Below, piece by piece: positions 26,975-38,703 of a DNA stretch of 64,000 bases; positions within the stretch are counted from its first letter, which is position 1, and each line of letters starts with the position of its first letter. Below the pieces are notes generated by a model that was not told the origin of the DNA, did not search any database, and saw only the letters and a list, made by a program, of their open reading frames with translations. Location: assembly GCA_041393535.1 (NCBI GenBank), contig JAWKJY010000003.1:558001-622000 (forward strand), given 5' to 3'. The translations under genes were made by a program, and so were the position numbers. Source of the DNA: JAWKJY01 sp041393535 (GTDB taxonomy: Bacteria > Actinomycetota > Thermoleophilia > Gaiellales > Gaiellaceae).

Positions 26975-28801
26975 ATGGCCGCCCCCGCGCGCACCGAGCT
27001 GTCCCCGGTCGTCCTCGAGGTGATCGAGGGGTCGATCCGCTCGGCCGAGCTCGAGATCGAGGCGGCCGTCGAGCGCACCGCGCGCTCGCCGATGATCCGC
27101 GACCAGCACGACTACCGGGTGGCGCTCTTCGACGCCCGCGGCCGCAAGCTGACCGGCCGCTCCTACTCGGCCGTCGTCGAGCCGGTCTTCGAGCGGTGGT
27201 CGCTCGACGAGATCCGCCCCGGCGACGTCTTCTTCTGGAACGACCCGTACAACTCGACCGGCGGCATCGGGCACGTGCCCGACCTCTGCACGACCGTCCC
27301 GGTCTTCCACGGCGAGCGGCTCGTCGCCTTCGCCCAGGTCTTCGGGCACCACGACGACGTCGGCGGCATGGTGCCGGGGTCGCTTCCGGTGCACGCGACG
27401 AGCATCTTCCAGGAGGGCCTGATGGTGCCTCCGATCAAGCTGATGGACGCGGGCGTCAAGAACGAGGCCGCCTTCGACATCATCTGCCGCAACTCGCGCC
27501 TCGCCGACCACCTGCGCGGCGACGTGGACGCGGAGATCGGCGCCTGCCTCGTCGGCGCGCGCCGGGTGCTCGAGCTGTGCGACCGCTACGGCGTCGACAC
27601 GGTCGAGGCGGGCTTCCAGGCGCTGATCGACAACTGCGCGCGGACGATCCGCGAGGAGCTGTTCCCGAAGATCCGCGACGGCGTCTACGAGTGGGAGGAC
27701 TACGTCGAGAACGACGGCGTCGACGAGCCGCGCCTCCACAAGCTCAAGATCACGATGACGAAGACGCCCCAGAAGCTCGTGATCGACTTCACGGGCACCG
27801 ACCCGCAGGCCAAGGGGCCGATCAACTGGGCCGCGGACTACGGCGAGTACCGCTTCGCGAAGAAGTGGATCGCGCCGATCCTGCGCAACCTCGCCGACAC
27901 GCCCGAGCGGGCGGCCGAGATCGACATGAACGAGGGCGTCTGCGACTGCGTCGAGATCGTCTTCCCGCCGCCCGGGACCCTCGTCTCGCCGAGGTTCCCC
28001 GCCCCGGTCGGCATGCGCTTCGTCACGTTCCTGCGCATCCTCGGCATCTTCGCGGGCTGCCTCGCGCAGGCGACCGGCGGGCGGATGCCGGGCGACCAGG
28101 AGACGATCCGCATCTGGGGCATCCACGGCTGGGACGACCAGGACCGGTTCTTCCTCTTCCGCGAGGTGCTCGGCGGGGGCTCCGGCGGTCGCTGGTACGC
28201 GGACGGCTCGGACGTGATCCACATCGTCCCGAACTCCCGCAACCTGCCCGCCGAGTTCTCGGAGACGCGCTACCCGATCGTCGTCGAGCAGCTCGCGCTC
28301 AAGCAGGACGCCGGCGGCCCGGGCGAGCGGCGCGGCGGGCTCGGCTACCACAAGCGGATCCGCGCGCTGCAGGGCGTGAAGCTGCTCTCGAACGCCGACC
28401 GCTCGCGGATGAGCACGTACGGCGTCAACGGCGGCACCGCCGGCGGCACCTACGGCATCCGCGTCTTCCGCACCGACGGGACGATCGACGAGGTGCCCGG
28501 GCTCGCGGACGACGTCGAGGTGCACGCGGGCGACGTGATCGAGATCGTCACCACGGGCGGCGGCGGCTGGGGCGACCCCACGAGCCGCGAGGCCGAGCTC
28601 GTCCGGCTCGACGTCGTGCGCGGGATCGTCTCGCGCGAGGCGGCCGAGCGCGAGTACGGCGTCGTGTTCTCGGGCGAGGGCGAGGAGATCGACGTGGACG
28701 AGCAGGCCACCGCGCGTCGCCGCGAGGAGATCCGTAGGATGCGGCCGCCGCTCGAGATGTTCGACCGCGGCCCCTACTACCGCTCGCTCCAGGGAGCCTG
28801 A
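26975..28801 (+). CDS. hyuB: Hydantoinase/5-oxoprolinase B subunit family protein (second copy)
   Basis: 608 aa partner of the preceding HyuA. Motifs: GDVFFWNDPYNSTGGIGHVPD, FGHHDDVGGMVPGSLP, DFTGTDPQAKGPIN, TTGGGGWGDPTSREAE and DRSRMSTYGVNGGTAGG. ATG at 26975 directly abuts the hyuA stop. Differences from the first HyuB are large throughout, so the two pairs probably act on different substrates rather than being a recent duplication. Confidence 0.92.
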   Translation: MAAPARTELSPVVLEVIEGSIRSAELEIEAAVERTARSPMIRDQHDYRVALFDARGRKLTGRSYSAVVEPVFERWSLDEIRPGDVFFWNDPYNSTGGIGHVPDLCTTVPVFHGERLVAFAQVFGHHDDVGGMVPGSLPVHATSIFQEGLMVPPIKLMDAGVKNEAAFDIICRNSRLADHLRGDVDAEIGACLVGARRVLELCDRYGVDTVEAGFQALIDNCARTIREELFPKIRDGVYEWEDYVENDGVDEPRLHKLKITMTKTPQKLVIDFTGTDPQAKGPINWAADYGEYRFAKKWIAPILRNLADTPERAAEIDMNEGVCDCVEIVFPPPGTLVSPRFPAPVGMRFVTFLRILGIFAGCLAQATGGRMPGDQETIRIWGIHGWDDQDRFFLFREVLGGGSGGRWYADGSDVIHIVPNSRNLPAEFSETRYPIVVEQLALKQDAGGPGERRGGLGYHKRIRALQGVKLLSNADRSRMSTYGVNGGTAGGTYGIRVFRTDGTIDEVPGLADDVEVHAGDVIEIVTTGGGGWGDPTSREAELVRLDVVRGIVSREAAEREYGVVFSGEGEEIDVDEQATARRREEIRRMRPPLEMFDRGPYYRSLQGA

Positions 28802-28805
28802 TCGC

Positions 28806-29618
28806 GTGAAGCCGCCCCCGTTCGACTACCACCGGCCGGAGTCGCTCGAGGAGGCGCTCCGGCTCCGGGCCGAGCTCGGCCCCGACGCGAGCGTGCTCGC
28901 GGGCGGGCAGAGCCTCGTGCCGATGCTCAACATGCGCCTCGCCCGCCCGGCCGCCCTGATCGACCTGAACCGCGTGCCGGGCCTGGCCGGGATCCGCGTC
29001 GAGGGCGGCGCGGTGCGGGTCGGCGCGATGACGCGCCATCGCGCCCTCGAGCGCTCGGACGAGGCGCACGCGGCCTGCCCGCTCCTGCGCGAGGCGCTCG
29101 GGCTCGTCGCGCACGCGATCGTCCGCAACCGGGGCACGATCGGCGGCTCGATCGCCCACGCCGACCCGGCGGCGGAGCTGCCCTCCGTGCTGACCGTCCT
29201 CGGCGGGCACGTCGTCGCGACGAGCGTGCGCGGCCAGCGCACCGTCGCCGCGTCGGACCTGTTCGAGTTCCACTTCACGACGAGCCTCGAGCCGGACGAG
29301 CTGGTCACCGAGGTCGTCTTCCCGCTCCCGCCCTCGGGCGCGGGGACGGCGTTCCTCGAGATCAGCCGCCGCCACGGCGACTACGCGCTCGCGGGCGTCG
29401 CGTGCGTCGTCGCGAACGGCTCGACGCGCCTGTGCTTCACGGGCGTCGGCCCGACGCCCGTCCTGGTCGAGTCAGACGACCCGGAGGCGGCGGCGGCGGC
29501 GACGCAGCCGGCGGACGACATCCACGGCACGGCCCGGTACCGGCGCGCCCTCGTCCGCGTGCTCGCGCGGCGGGCGACGGCGCTCGCGCGGGAGCGGGCC
29601 GGGGGAGGTGCGGCGTGA
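28806..29618 (+). CDS. Molybdenum hydroxylase FAD-binding (medium) subunit, CoxM-like
   Basis: 270 aa. FAD-binding subunit of a xanthine-dehydrogenase/CO-dehydrogenase-family enzyme; carries electrons from the 2Fe-2S subunit to an acceptor. FAD motifs AGGQSLVPMLNMRL (about 32-45) and RNRGTIGGSIAHADPAAELP (about 107-126), C-terminal CO_deh_flav_C domain. GTG start at 28806, 4 nt after hyuB. The order medium-small-large is the standard cox order. The C-terminal part is shorter than in many relatives. Confidence 0.92.
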   Translation: MKPPPFDYHRPESLEEALRLRAELGPDASVLAGGQSLVPMLNMRLARPAALIDLNRVPGLAGIRVEGGAVRVGAMTRHRALERSDEAHAACPLLREALGLVAHAIVRNRGTIGGSIAHADPAAELPSVLTVLGGHVVATSVRGQRTVAASDLFEFHFTTSLEPDELVTEVVFPLPPSGAGTAFLEISRRHGDYALAGVACVVANGSTRLCFTGVGPTPVLVESDDPEAAAAATQPADDIHGTARYRRALVRVLARRATALARERAGGGAA

Positions 29619-30103
29619 GCGGCACACCGGTGCGCGTCACGGTCAACGGCCGCCTCCACGAGCGGGTGGTGGCGGAGCCGCGGCTCCTCCTCTCCGACTT
29701 CCTGCGCCACGAGCTCGGCCTGACGGGCACGCACGTCGGCTGCGAGCACGGCGTCTGCGGCTGCTGCACGATCCGGCTCGACGGGGAGGCCGTCCGCTCG
29801 TGCCTCCTCTTCGCCGTCCAGGCGGACGGCGCCGAGATCGTCACCATCGAGGGGCTGGCCCGGGGCGAGGAGCTGCACCCGATCCAGGCCGCCTTCCGCG
29901 AGTGCCACGGCCTCCAGTGCGGGTTCTGCACGCCGGGCTTCGTCATGGCCGTGGACGCCTACCTCGAGGAGGTGCGGCGGCCCGACCTCACCGACGAGGA
30001 GGTCCGCGAGGCGATCTCGGGCAACCTCTGCCGCTGCACCGGGTACCAGAACATCGTCGAGGCCGTGAAGCTCGCCGCGAAGACGATGTACGGGGAGGCC
30101 TGA
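29615..30103 (+). CDS. Molybdenum hydroxylase 2Fe-2S (small) subunit, CoxS-like
   Basis: 162 aa. Two [2Fe-2S] clusters: N-terminal ferredoxin-type cysteines 43, 48, 51 and 63 (GCEHGVCGCC), C-terminal helical domain cysteines 102, 105, 139 and 141 (QCGFCTPGF, NLCRCTGY). Passes electrons from the Mo centre to FAD. GTG at 29615 overlaps the medium-subunit stop (GTGA). Confidence 0.95.
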   Translation: MSGTPVRVTVNGRLHERVVAEPRLLLSDFLRHELGLTGTHVGCEHGVCGCCTIRLDGEAVRSCLLFAVQADGAEIVTIEGLARGEELHPIQAAFRECHGLQCGFCTPGFVMAVDAYLEEVRRPDLTDEEVREAISGNLCRCTGYQNIVEAVKLAAKTMYGEA

Positions 30104-32498
30104 TGGCGACGCGCGTGTTCGGCAAGCCGATCCGCCGCAACGAGGACCTGCGCCTCGTCCGGGGCATGGGCTCGTACCTGGACGACGTCGAGACGGCCGA
30201 TCCGGTCCACGTCGCGTTCCTGCGCAGCCCGCACGCCCACGCGCGGATCTCGTCGGTCGACGTCTCGGTGGCGCGGGCGCTCCCGGGCGTCGTCGGCGTC
30301 TACCTGCACGGCGACCTCGGCGAGCACGACATCGAGCTGCCGCTGATGATCCCGCACCCGTGCATGCCCTACCCGCGCACGCAGCGGCTGCTGGCGAAGG
30401 GCGAGGTGCACTACGTCGGCCAGACGATCGCGATGGTGGTCGCGGAGTCGCGCTACGTCGCCGAGGACGCGGTCGAGCTGATCGACGTCGACTACGACCT
30501 GCTCCCGGCGGTCGTCGACCTCGAGCGGGCGCTCGAGGCCGGCGCGCCGACGACGCACTCGGACTCGCCCGGCAACGTCGGCGCGCACCTCGTCCAGGTC
30601 GTCGGCGACCCGGACGAGGCATTCGCGCGCGCGGACGTCGTCTTCACCGAGCGGATCGAGATCGAGCGCTCCGCCGGCCAGTCGATGGAGACGCGCGGCG
30701 TGCTCGCGAGCTACGACCCGCGCACCCGGGAGCTGTCCGTCTGGGACACGACCCAGGCGCCGCTGACGATCAAGGGCTCGCTCGGCTCGCTCTTCGGCAT
30801 CCCCTACAACAAGGTGCGCGTGAAGCAGCCCGACATGGGCGGCGGCTTCGGCACGAAGGTGATGTTCTACCCGGACGAGATCCTCGTCCCGTGGGCGTCG
30901 ATCCAGCTGGGCCGGCCGGTCAAGTACGTCGAGGACCGGATCGAGCACTTCCTCGGCTCGACGCACGAGCGCAAGCAGGTGCACGAGCTGGAGCTCGCGG
31001 CGACGAAGGACGGCGAGGTGCTCGCGCTGCGCGACCGCTTCCTCCACGACACGGGCGCGTACATCCCGTACGGGATCGCGATCGCCCAGGTCGCGGCGAC
31101 GCAGCTGCCCGGGCCGTACCGCGTGCCGAGCTTCCGCGTCGAGTTCACGGCCGTCTACACGAACACCGTCCCGGTGACGCCGTACCGCGGCTGCGGCCGG
31201 CCGCAGGCGTGCCTCGTGATCGAGCGCGCGATGGACCGCCTCGCGGACGAGATCGGCGTCGATCGGGCCGAGATCCGTCGGCGCAACTACATCTGCCCGG
31301 AGGAGTTCCCCTACCGGCGCGGCGACATCCTCTTCGCCGACGGCCTGCCGGTGACGCTCGACTCGGGCTCCTACGAGGCGCAGCTCGACACGCTGCTCGA
31401 CGCGATCGGCTGGCACGGATTCCGCGAGGAGCAGGCGGCCGCGCGCGCCGAGGGGCGGCGGATCGGGATCGGCCTCGCGAACTACGTCGAGGGCACCGGC
31501 CTCGGCCCGTACGAGGGTGCCCACGTCCAGGTCGAGCCGACGACCGGCAAGGTCTGGGTCGCGACCGGCCTCGTCTCGATCGGCCAGGGCCTCGAGACCT
31601 CGCTCGCGCAGATCGCGGCCGAGGAGCTGGGCGTCGACACGGAGGACGTGCTCGTCGTCACGGGCGACACGCAGGCGATGCCCTGGGGCGTCGCGACCTT
31701 CGCCTCGCGCGCCGCTGTCGTCTCCGGCAACGCGGTCGCGGTCGCCGCCGGCGAGGTGCGGCGGAAGGCGCTCCGCTTCGCGGCGAACATGCTCGAGGCG
31801 GCGGAGGACGACCTCGTGCTCGAGGGCGGGCGCGTGTTCGTCAAGGGCGCGCCCGATCGCTTCGTGACGCTGAAGCAGGTCGCGATCGCCTCGAACCCGC
31901 TCCGCTACGCCTTCGACGCCGACGCCCGGGCCGCGACGCAGTTCGCGCCCGCGCGCCGCTCGGACGGGCCGCAGCTGCCGGAGGGCGAGGAGCCGGGGCT
32001 CGAGTCGGTCGGCTACTACAGCCCGCCGCACGCGACCTGGGCGAGCGGCGCCCACGCGGCCGTCGTCGAGGTCGACGAGGAGACCGGCGAGCTGCGCTAC
32101 CTCCGCTACGCGGCCGTCCACGACTGCGGGACGATGATCAACCCGATGATCGTCGAGGGCCAGGTGATGGGCGGCGTCGCGCAGGGGATCGGCGGGGCCT
32201 TCTACGAGCGGATGGCCTACGACCAGGACGGCCAGCTGCGCAACGCGTCGTTCATGGACTTCCTGATCCCGTACGCGACCGAGGTGCCGCCGATGCGGCT
32301 CGAGCACCTGGAGACGCCCTCGCCGCTCAACCCGAAGGGGATCAAGGGCGCGGGCGAGGCGGGCTGCATCCCGGTGCCCGCGCTGACCGCGGCCGCGATC
32401 GACGACGCGCTCGCCGACCTCGGCGTGCGGGTGCGCTCGATGCCGCTCGACCCGTGCTCGCTGAAGGCGCTGATCGACGAGGCCCGGGCGGCGCGCGC

Positions 32499-32502
<4 letters not shown>
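30103..32502 (+). CDS. Molybdenum hydroxylase catalytic (large) subunit, not a true CO dehydrogenase
   Basis: 799 aa, molybdopterin-cytosine-dinucleotide-type catalytic subunit. Small N-terminal hammerhead domain (GKPIRRNEDLRLVRGMGSYLDD), Moco-binding GGGFGTK, active-site loop PYRGCGRPQA (about 360-369) and the catalytic Glu about 752 in GIKGAGEAGC. True form-I CO dehydrogenases have AYRCSFR at the loop; its absence places this with the form II or N-heterocycle/aldehyde hydroxylases. ATG overlaps the small-subunit stop (TGATG). Together with hyuAB it suggests ring hydroxylation of an N-heterocycle before ring opening (inference). Confidence 0.92.
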
Positions 32503-34441
<1,939 letters not shown>

Positions 34442-34510
34442 CGTCACCCGCGGCGTCCGCCTCCCGAGCCGTGCGATGATGCCGCGTCCACCGAAGCGGA
34501 GGTCGAGCCC

Positions 34511-35272
34511 GTGCGGATCAAGTACATCATCCCGTTCCCGTTCGACGAGGCCGGCATCGCGGCCCGAGCGGCGCAGATCCCGACGGAGATCCTCGGGCCG
34601 GACACGAAGGTCGAGTGCGTCCCCGTGCGCAACTCGATCACCATGCTCGACAGCGAGTACGAGTCGGCGCTCTTCGACATCTACTGCGCCGAGGCCGGCC
34701 TGCAGGCGGAGGAGGAGGGCTACGACGCGGTCGTCATGGACACCGTCTCCGACTCGGGCCTCGCGACGCTCCGCTCGCGCCTCTCGATCCCGGTGCTCGG
34801 CCCGGGCCTCGTCGCCTACGCCGTCGCGATCATGCTCGGCAAGCGCTTCTCGGTGATCACGATGTGGGACACGTGGCGCTTCTTCTACGAGAAGAACCTG
34901 GCCGCCTACCACCTCGAGGGCAAGTGCGCCTCGATCCGCTCCGTGAACATCCCGCCGAACGTCGAGGCGCTGTTCGCGGGCAAGGAGGAGGAGATGTTCC
35001 AGAAGCTCGTCGACGAGGCGCAGCGCGCGATCGACGAGGACCACGCGGACGTCATCCTGCTCGGCTCGACGACGATGCACCAGGCCGGCGAGTACATGCA
35101 GAGGCACCTGAAGGCCCAGGTGATCAACCCCGGCCCGGTCGCGATCAAGCTCGCCGAGACGATCGTCCAGCTCGGCCTCTCGCACTCGAAGGTCGCCTGG
35201 CCGACGCCGAACACGCTCCAGGACGAGAAGTTCTTCTCGCTCATGGGCGTCGACGGCACGCCGCGGTCGTGA
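34511..35272 (+). CDS. Asp/Glu/hydantoin-racemase-fold protein lacking both catalytic cysteines
   Basis: 253 aa. Fold recognisable from VRNSITMLDSEYESALFD, YDAVVMDTVSDSGL (about 71-84), IPVLGPGLVAYAVA and ADVILLGSTTMH (about 179-190). In hydantoin and aspartate racemases the second and fourth of these carry the two proton-transfer Cys residues; here they are Thr 78 and Ser 186. Racemisation by the usual two-base mechanism is therefore unlikely; a decarboxylase, lyase or isomerase role, or a binding role, is possible. GTG start with GGAGGT upstream. Followed by two cupins with stop/start overlaps. Confidence 0.82.
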   Translation: MRIKYIIPFPFDEAGIAARAAQIPTEILGPDTKVECVPVRNSITMLDSEYESALFDIYCAEAGLQAEEEGYDAVVMDTVSDSGLATLRSRLSIPVLGPGLVAYAVAIMLGKRFSVITMWDTWRFFYEKNLAAYHLEGKCASIRSVNIPPNVEALFAGKEEEMFQKLVDEAQRAIDEDHADVILLGSTTMHQAGEYMQRHLKAQVINPGPVAIKLAETIVQLGLSHSKVAWPTPNTLQDEKFFSLMGVDGTPRS

Positions 35273-35655
35273 GCACGCCCGACCCGCTCACCGCGCCGAT
35301 GGCCGGCGCCGAGCGGCGCGAGATCGGCGGCCTCGTCGTCGACGTCGTCCGGGCCGCGAACGGCCGGATCAAGCGGACGATCTACCCGCCGGGGCACCGC
35401 TGGTCGACGCACATGAAGGCCGTGACGGGCACCGACCACTGCATGCACGCGCACGTCGGCTTCCTCGCCCGCGGCAAGCTCGCGGGCGCCTACCACGACG
35501 GCTGCACGTTCGAGTATGCGGCGCCCGCCGCGGTCGTGATCGAGCCCGGCCACGACGCCTGGGTCGTCGGCGACGAGGAGGTCGTGCTGATCCAGTTCGA
35601 CGCCGAGGAGGGGACGGCCCGCCGCTTCGGGCTCCCCGAGGAGCACCGGCATTGA
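35269..35655 (+). CDS. Small single-domain cupin protein (first of tandem pair)
   Basis: 128 aa, conserved beta-barrel cupin. HMKAVTGTDHCMHAHVGFLARGKL provides several His candidates for a metal site and VVIEPGHDAWVVGDEEVVLIQFD is the second cupin motif. GTG overlaps the racemase-like stop and its own TGA overlaps the next TTG. The shared second motif shows that it is a paralogue of the next gene. Function unknown; often an isomerase, dioxygenase or sensor. Confidence 0.75.
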   Translation: MSTPDPLTAPMAGAERREIGGLVVDVVRAANGRIKRTIYPPGHRWSTHMKAVTGTDHCMHAHVGFLARGKLAGAYHDGCTFEYAAPAAVVIEPGHDAWVVGDEEVVLIQFDAEEGTARRFGLPEEHRH

Positions 35656-35984
35656 GCTCGGGGCGCGGGAGCTTCAGCGAGCCGACCGAGCGCCAGGAGC
35701 TCGCCGGCGGCCGGGTGATCGTCGAGGTCGTCCACGTCGGCGGGGTCGAGGCGCGCCGAGCCTGGCACGCGCCCGGATGGAAGTGGTCGGAGCACGTCGC
35801 CCCCGAGGTCGGCGTGCCGCGCTGCCCGAAGCGCCACGTCGGCCTGATCGAGTCCGGCCGGATGCGCGTCGAGCCCGCCGACGGCGAGCCCTTCGACGTC
35901 GGCCCCGGCGACGTCGTCGTGATCGAGCCCGGCCACGACGCCTGGACGCTCGGCGACGAGGGGTGCGTGCTGATCGAGTTCTGA
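35652..35984 (+). CDS. Small single-domain cupin protein (second of tandem pair)
   Basis: 110 aa. Contains KWSEHVAPEVG, RHVGLIESGRM and VVIEPGHDAWTLGDEGCVLIEF, closely matching the C-terminal motif of the preceding cupin but with fewer His residues in motif 1. TTG start at 35652 overlaps the upstream TGA. Last gene before a strong hairpin. Probably a tandem duplicate that has diverged; function unknown. Confidence 0.72.
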   Translation: MSSGRGSFSEPTERQELAGGRVIVEVVHVGGVEARRAWHAPGWKWSEHVAPEVGVPRCPKRHVGLIESGRMRVEPADGEPFDVGPGDVVVIEPGHDAWTLGDEGCVLIEF

Positions 35985-36000
35985 GCCGGGGGAGAACGTC

Positions 36001-36030
36001 ACGGGGGAGAAGCTCGCGCTTCTCCCCCGT
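36001..36030 (+). terminator. Terminator hairpin after the racemase-like/cupin genes
   Basis: Perfect 13-bp stem ACGGGGGAGAAGC (36001-36013) / GCTTCTCCCCCGT (36018-36030) with a TCGC loop, 17 nt after the cupin stop. Confidence 0.75.
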
Positions 36031-36152
36031 GGGCCCCCTCATCGCGCCAGGCGGCCGGCCCTCGGGCTTCCCGCCTGCCGCCCGGGTTGGCGGCGTCTCC
36101 GACTTGGCATGGTGGTCGGAGGACAGCGAGGTGCCCTCCTCCGCGGGCTTCT

Positions 36153-36169
36153 CCGGGCGGTTCGCCCGG
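36153..36169 (-). terminator. Short terminator-like hairpin after the aminotransferase
   Basis: CCGGGCG (36153-36159), GTT, CGCCCGG (36163-36169), 4 nt beyond the aminotransferase stop on the minus strand. Short stem, no T-run. Confidence 0.4.
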
Positions 36170-36172
36170 CGG

Positions 36173-37321
36173 CTACGGTCGGAAGGCCTGCAGGCGGCGG
36201 ACCGCCTCCCGCATGTCGGCCGTCGCGCCGGCGAAGCTGAAGCGGACGTAGCTCCGGCCGCGGGCGGGGTCGAAGTCGATCCCGGGGGTCGCGGCGACGC
36301 CGAGCTCGTTCAGCCAGCGCGTGCACAGCTCCTGGCTGTCCTCGGCGAGGCCGTCCGAGCGGGCCCAGACGTAGAAGGCGCCGTCGGCCGGCGCGAGATC
36401 GGTCAGCCCGGTGCCCGGGAGGCCGTCGAGGAGCACGCGCCGGTTGGCCGCGTAGCGCTCGACGTTCGCGCGCAGCTCCTCGTGGCAGTCGAAGGCAGCG
36501 ACCGCGGCGACCTGGGAGAGCGTCGGCGCCGAGATGTAGAGGTTCTGGCCCAGCCGCTCGACGGGCGCGATCAGGCGCTCCGGCAGGACGAGCCAGCCGA
36601 GCCGCCAGCCCGTCATCGAGAAGTACTTGGAGAAGCTGTTGACGACGATCGCGTCGTCCGAGGCGGCGAGCGCCGTCGGCGCCTGCTGCTCGTAGGAGAT
36701 GCCGTGGTAGATCTCGTCCGAGACGAGCCACGCGCCCCGCTCGGCGCACCAGCCGGCGAGCGCCTCGAGCCCCGCCGCGTCGAGCATCGTCCCGGTCGGG
36801 TTCGACGGCGAGGCGACGACGACGCCGTCGAGCGGGCCGGCCGCGTCGAGCAGCTCGGGCGTGAGGCGGAAGCCGGTCGAGGCGTCGATCGGCACGTCGA
36901 CCGCCTCGACGCCGAGCGCCGCGAGCACGTTCCGGTAGCACGGATACCCCGGGCTCGTCACGGCGACGCGGGCGCCCTGGTCGAAGCAGGCGAGGAAGGC
37001 GAGCGTGAACGAGGCCGACGCGCCCGTGGTGACCGCGATCCGCCGCGGGTCGACGTCGACGCCGTACCAGTCGGCCGTGTGGCGCGCGATCGCCTCGCGC
37101 AGGTCCCAGCGGCCGAACGCCGTCGTGTACCCGAGCGTCGCGCCGCTCGCGAGCGCCGCCTGCGCCGCCGCGACCACGCCCTCGGGCGCGCCGGTCGCCG
37201 GCTGGCCGACCTCGAGGTGGAGCACCTCGGCGCCGGCGCGCTCGCGCTCCTCGGCGGCCCGCACGACCTCCATCACGTAGAACGGGGGGATCCCCGCGCG
37301 CGCTGCGATCCGCTCCGGCAC
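36173..37321 (-). CDS. Class I/II PLP-dependent aminotransferase
   Basis: 382 aa, fold type I aminotransferase of the aspartate/aromatic group. Substrate loop LEVGQPATGAP, ASPSNPTGTML (Asn for PLP), VSDEIYHGISY (Asp/Tyr), PLP-Lys 232 in NSFSKYFSMTGWRLGW and the carboxylate-binding Arg near SYVRFSFAG. GTG at 37319-37321 is the start that gives the usual short N-terminus; an ATG just upstream is out of frame. Divergent from the DUF1116 gene. Amino donor unknown. Confidence 0.9.
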   Translation of the reverse strand: MPERIAARAGIPPFYVMEVVRAAEERERAGAEVLHLEVGQPATGAPEGVVAAAQAALASGATLGYTTAFGRWDLREAIARHTADWYGVDVDPRRIAVTTGASASFTLAFLACFDQGARVAVTSPGYPCYRNVLAALGVEAVDVPIDASTGFRLTPELLDAAGPLDGVVVASPSNPTGTMLDAAGLEALAGWCAERGAWLVSDEIYHGISYEQQAPTALAASDDAIVVNSFSKYFSMTGWRLGWLVLPERLIAPVERLGQNLYISAPTLSQVAAVAAFDCHEELRANVERYAANRRVLLDGLPGTGLTDLAPADGAFYVWARSDGLAEDSQELCTRWLNELGVAATPGIDFDPARGRSYVRFSFAGATADMREAVRRLQAFRP

Positions 37322-37410
37322 CCGGGCATCATGCCGGACGCCCGGGCGGGGACGCGGGCCCGAACGGCGCGCGACTAGGATCGCTCGGGCAGGCGTGGAC
37401 GGGAGGAGCG

Positions 37411-38660
37411 ATGGAGATCGATCGGGCACGGGTGGCAGAGGCGAACCGCGAGGCGCTCGCGCGGGTGCTCGCGAGCGAGCCGTGGGTCGTCGGCGTGAAG
37501 CCGGCCGGCGAGGTCGTGCCGGGGCTGGACGCCTCGACGATCCTCCACGCGGCCCCGCCGGCGGCGTGGGACGCGATGTGCCCGCTGCTCCAGGGCGGCC
37601 TCGCGGGCGCGGCCGTGTTCGAGGGCTCGCCGGCTCGCTCGACGAGGCGCGAGCGAACGCCGCCGCCGGCGAGCTGCGCTTCGCGGCCGCGCAGGACCAC
37701 GCGGCGATGGCCGGCGGGGTCGGCTCGATCTCCGCGTCGCTCCCGGTGCTCGTGCTCGAGGACCGCGCGAGCGGACGGCGCGCATTCCACTTCCTGATGG
37801 AGGGCTTCGGGCGCTCGCTCGTGCTCGGCATGTGGGACGACGAGGTGGCGGAGCGCCTGTTCTGGTTCCGGGACGCCTTCGGGCCGGCGCTCGACGCCGC
37901 GATCCAGGCGCTCGGCGGGATCGACGCGGGCGCGCTGATGGCCGAGGCGCTCCAGCGCGGCGACGAGCTGCACAACCGCAACGGCGCCGCGACCTCGATG
38001 CTCGCGGAGCGCATCGCCGAGGGGATGCTCCGCGCCGGCGTCGACGCCGAGACGCAGCTGCGCGCGCTCGCGACGCTGCGCGACAACCCGCAGTTCTTCG
38101 TCGCCGTGCCGCTCGCGGCCGCGCGGCTCGCGCTCGACGCGGCCGACGGGATCGAGGGCTCGACGCTCGTCACCGGCTGCGGCGCGAACGGCGTCGACTG
38201 CGGCGTGCGCGTGTCGGGGCTGCCGGGCCGCTGGTTCACGGCCCCGGCGGAGCGCCCCGCCGGCGTCCTCTTCGACGGCTTCGCGCCCGGGGACATCGGG
38301 CCGGGCTGCGGCGACTCGCTGCTCGTCGAGTGCTTCGGGCTCGGGGCGACGGTGCTGCCGGCCGCGCCGGCGTTCTGGCCGACGGTCGGAGCGGACGCGG
38401 CGCGGGCCGCGCGGATCGTCGAGGACGCGCGCGCGATCGCGCTCGGCGAGCACGCGCGCTACCGCGTCCCCGGGGGCGTCGGGCCGGCGCCGGCCGGTGT
38501 CGACGCGCTGCGCGTCGTCGAGACGGGGATCCGCCCGACGATCGACATCGTCATGGTGCATCCCGAGCCCGGCCGGGGCGCGATCGGCTTCGGCCTGACG
38601 CAGCCGCCGATGGCGTGCTTCGAGCAGGCGGTCGCCGCGCTCGCCGAGCAGCTCGGCTAG
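37411..38660 (+). CDS. DUF1116 protein (YlbE/AllG-like), frameshifted
   Basis: About 416 codons. DUF1116 recognised by GGVGSISASLPVLVLED, the central ALQRGDELHNRNGAATSML, FVAVPLAAARLALDAADGIEGS and the C-terminal PPMACFEQAVAAL. In E. coli the family member AllG (YlbE) is reported as a subunit of oxamate carbamoyltransferase with FdrA/AllF and AllH; neither partner is seen here. One base is missing near 37626 (the frame leaves after VFEG and continues LAGSLDEARANAAAGELRFA). ATG with GGGAGGAG upstream and a TAGGAT -10 box at 37376-37381. Confidence 0.75.
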
Positions 38661-38703
38661 CCGCGGGCCCGGCGCCGCGCCGGGTCGCGTCTACGATCGC
38701 TGC

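Noticed and set aside
34511..35272. Functional hydantoin racemase (hyuE)
   Set aside because: Both catalytic Cys positions are substituted.
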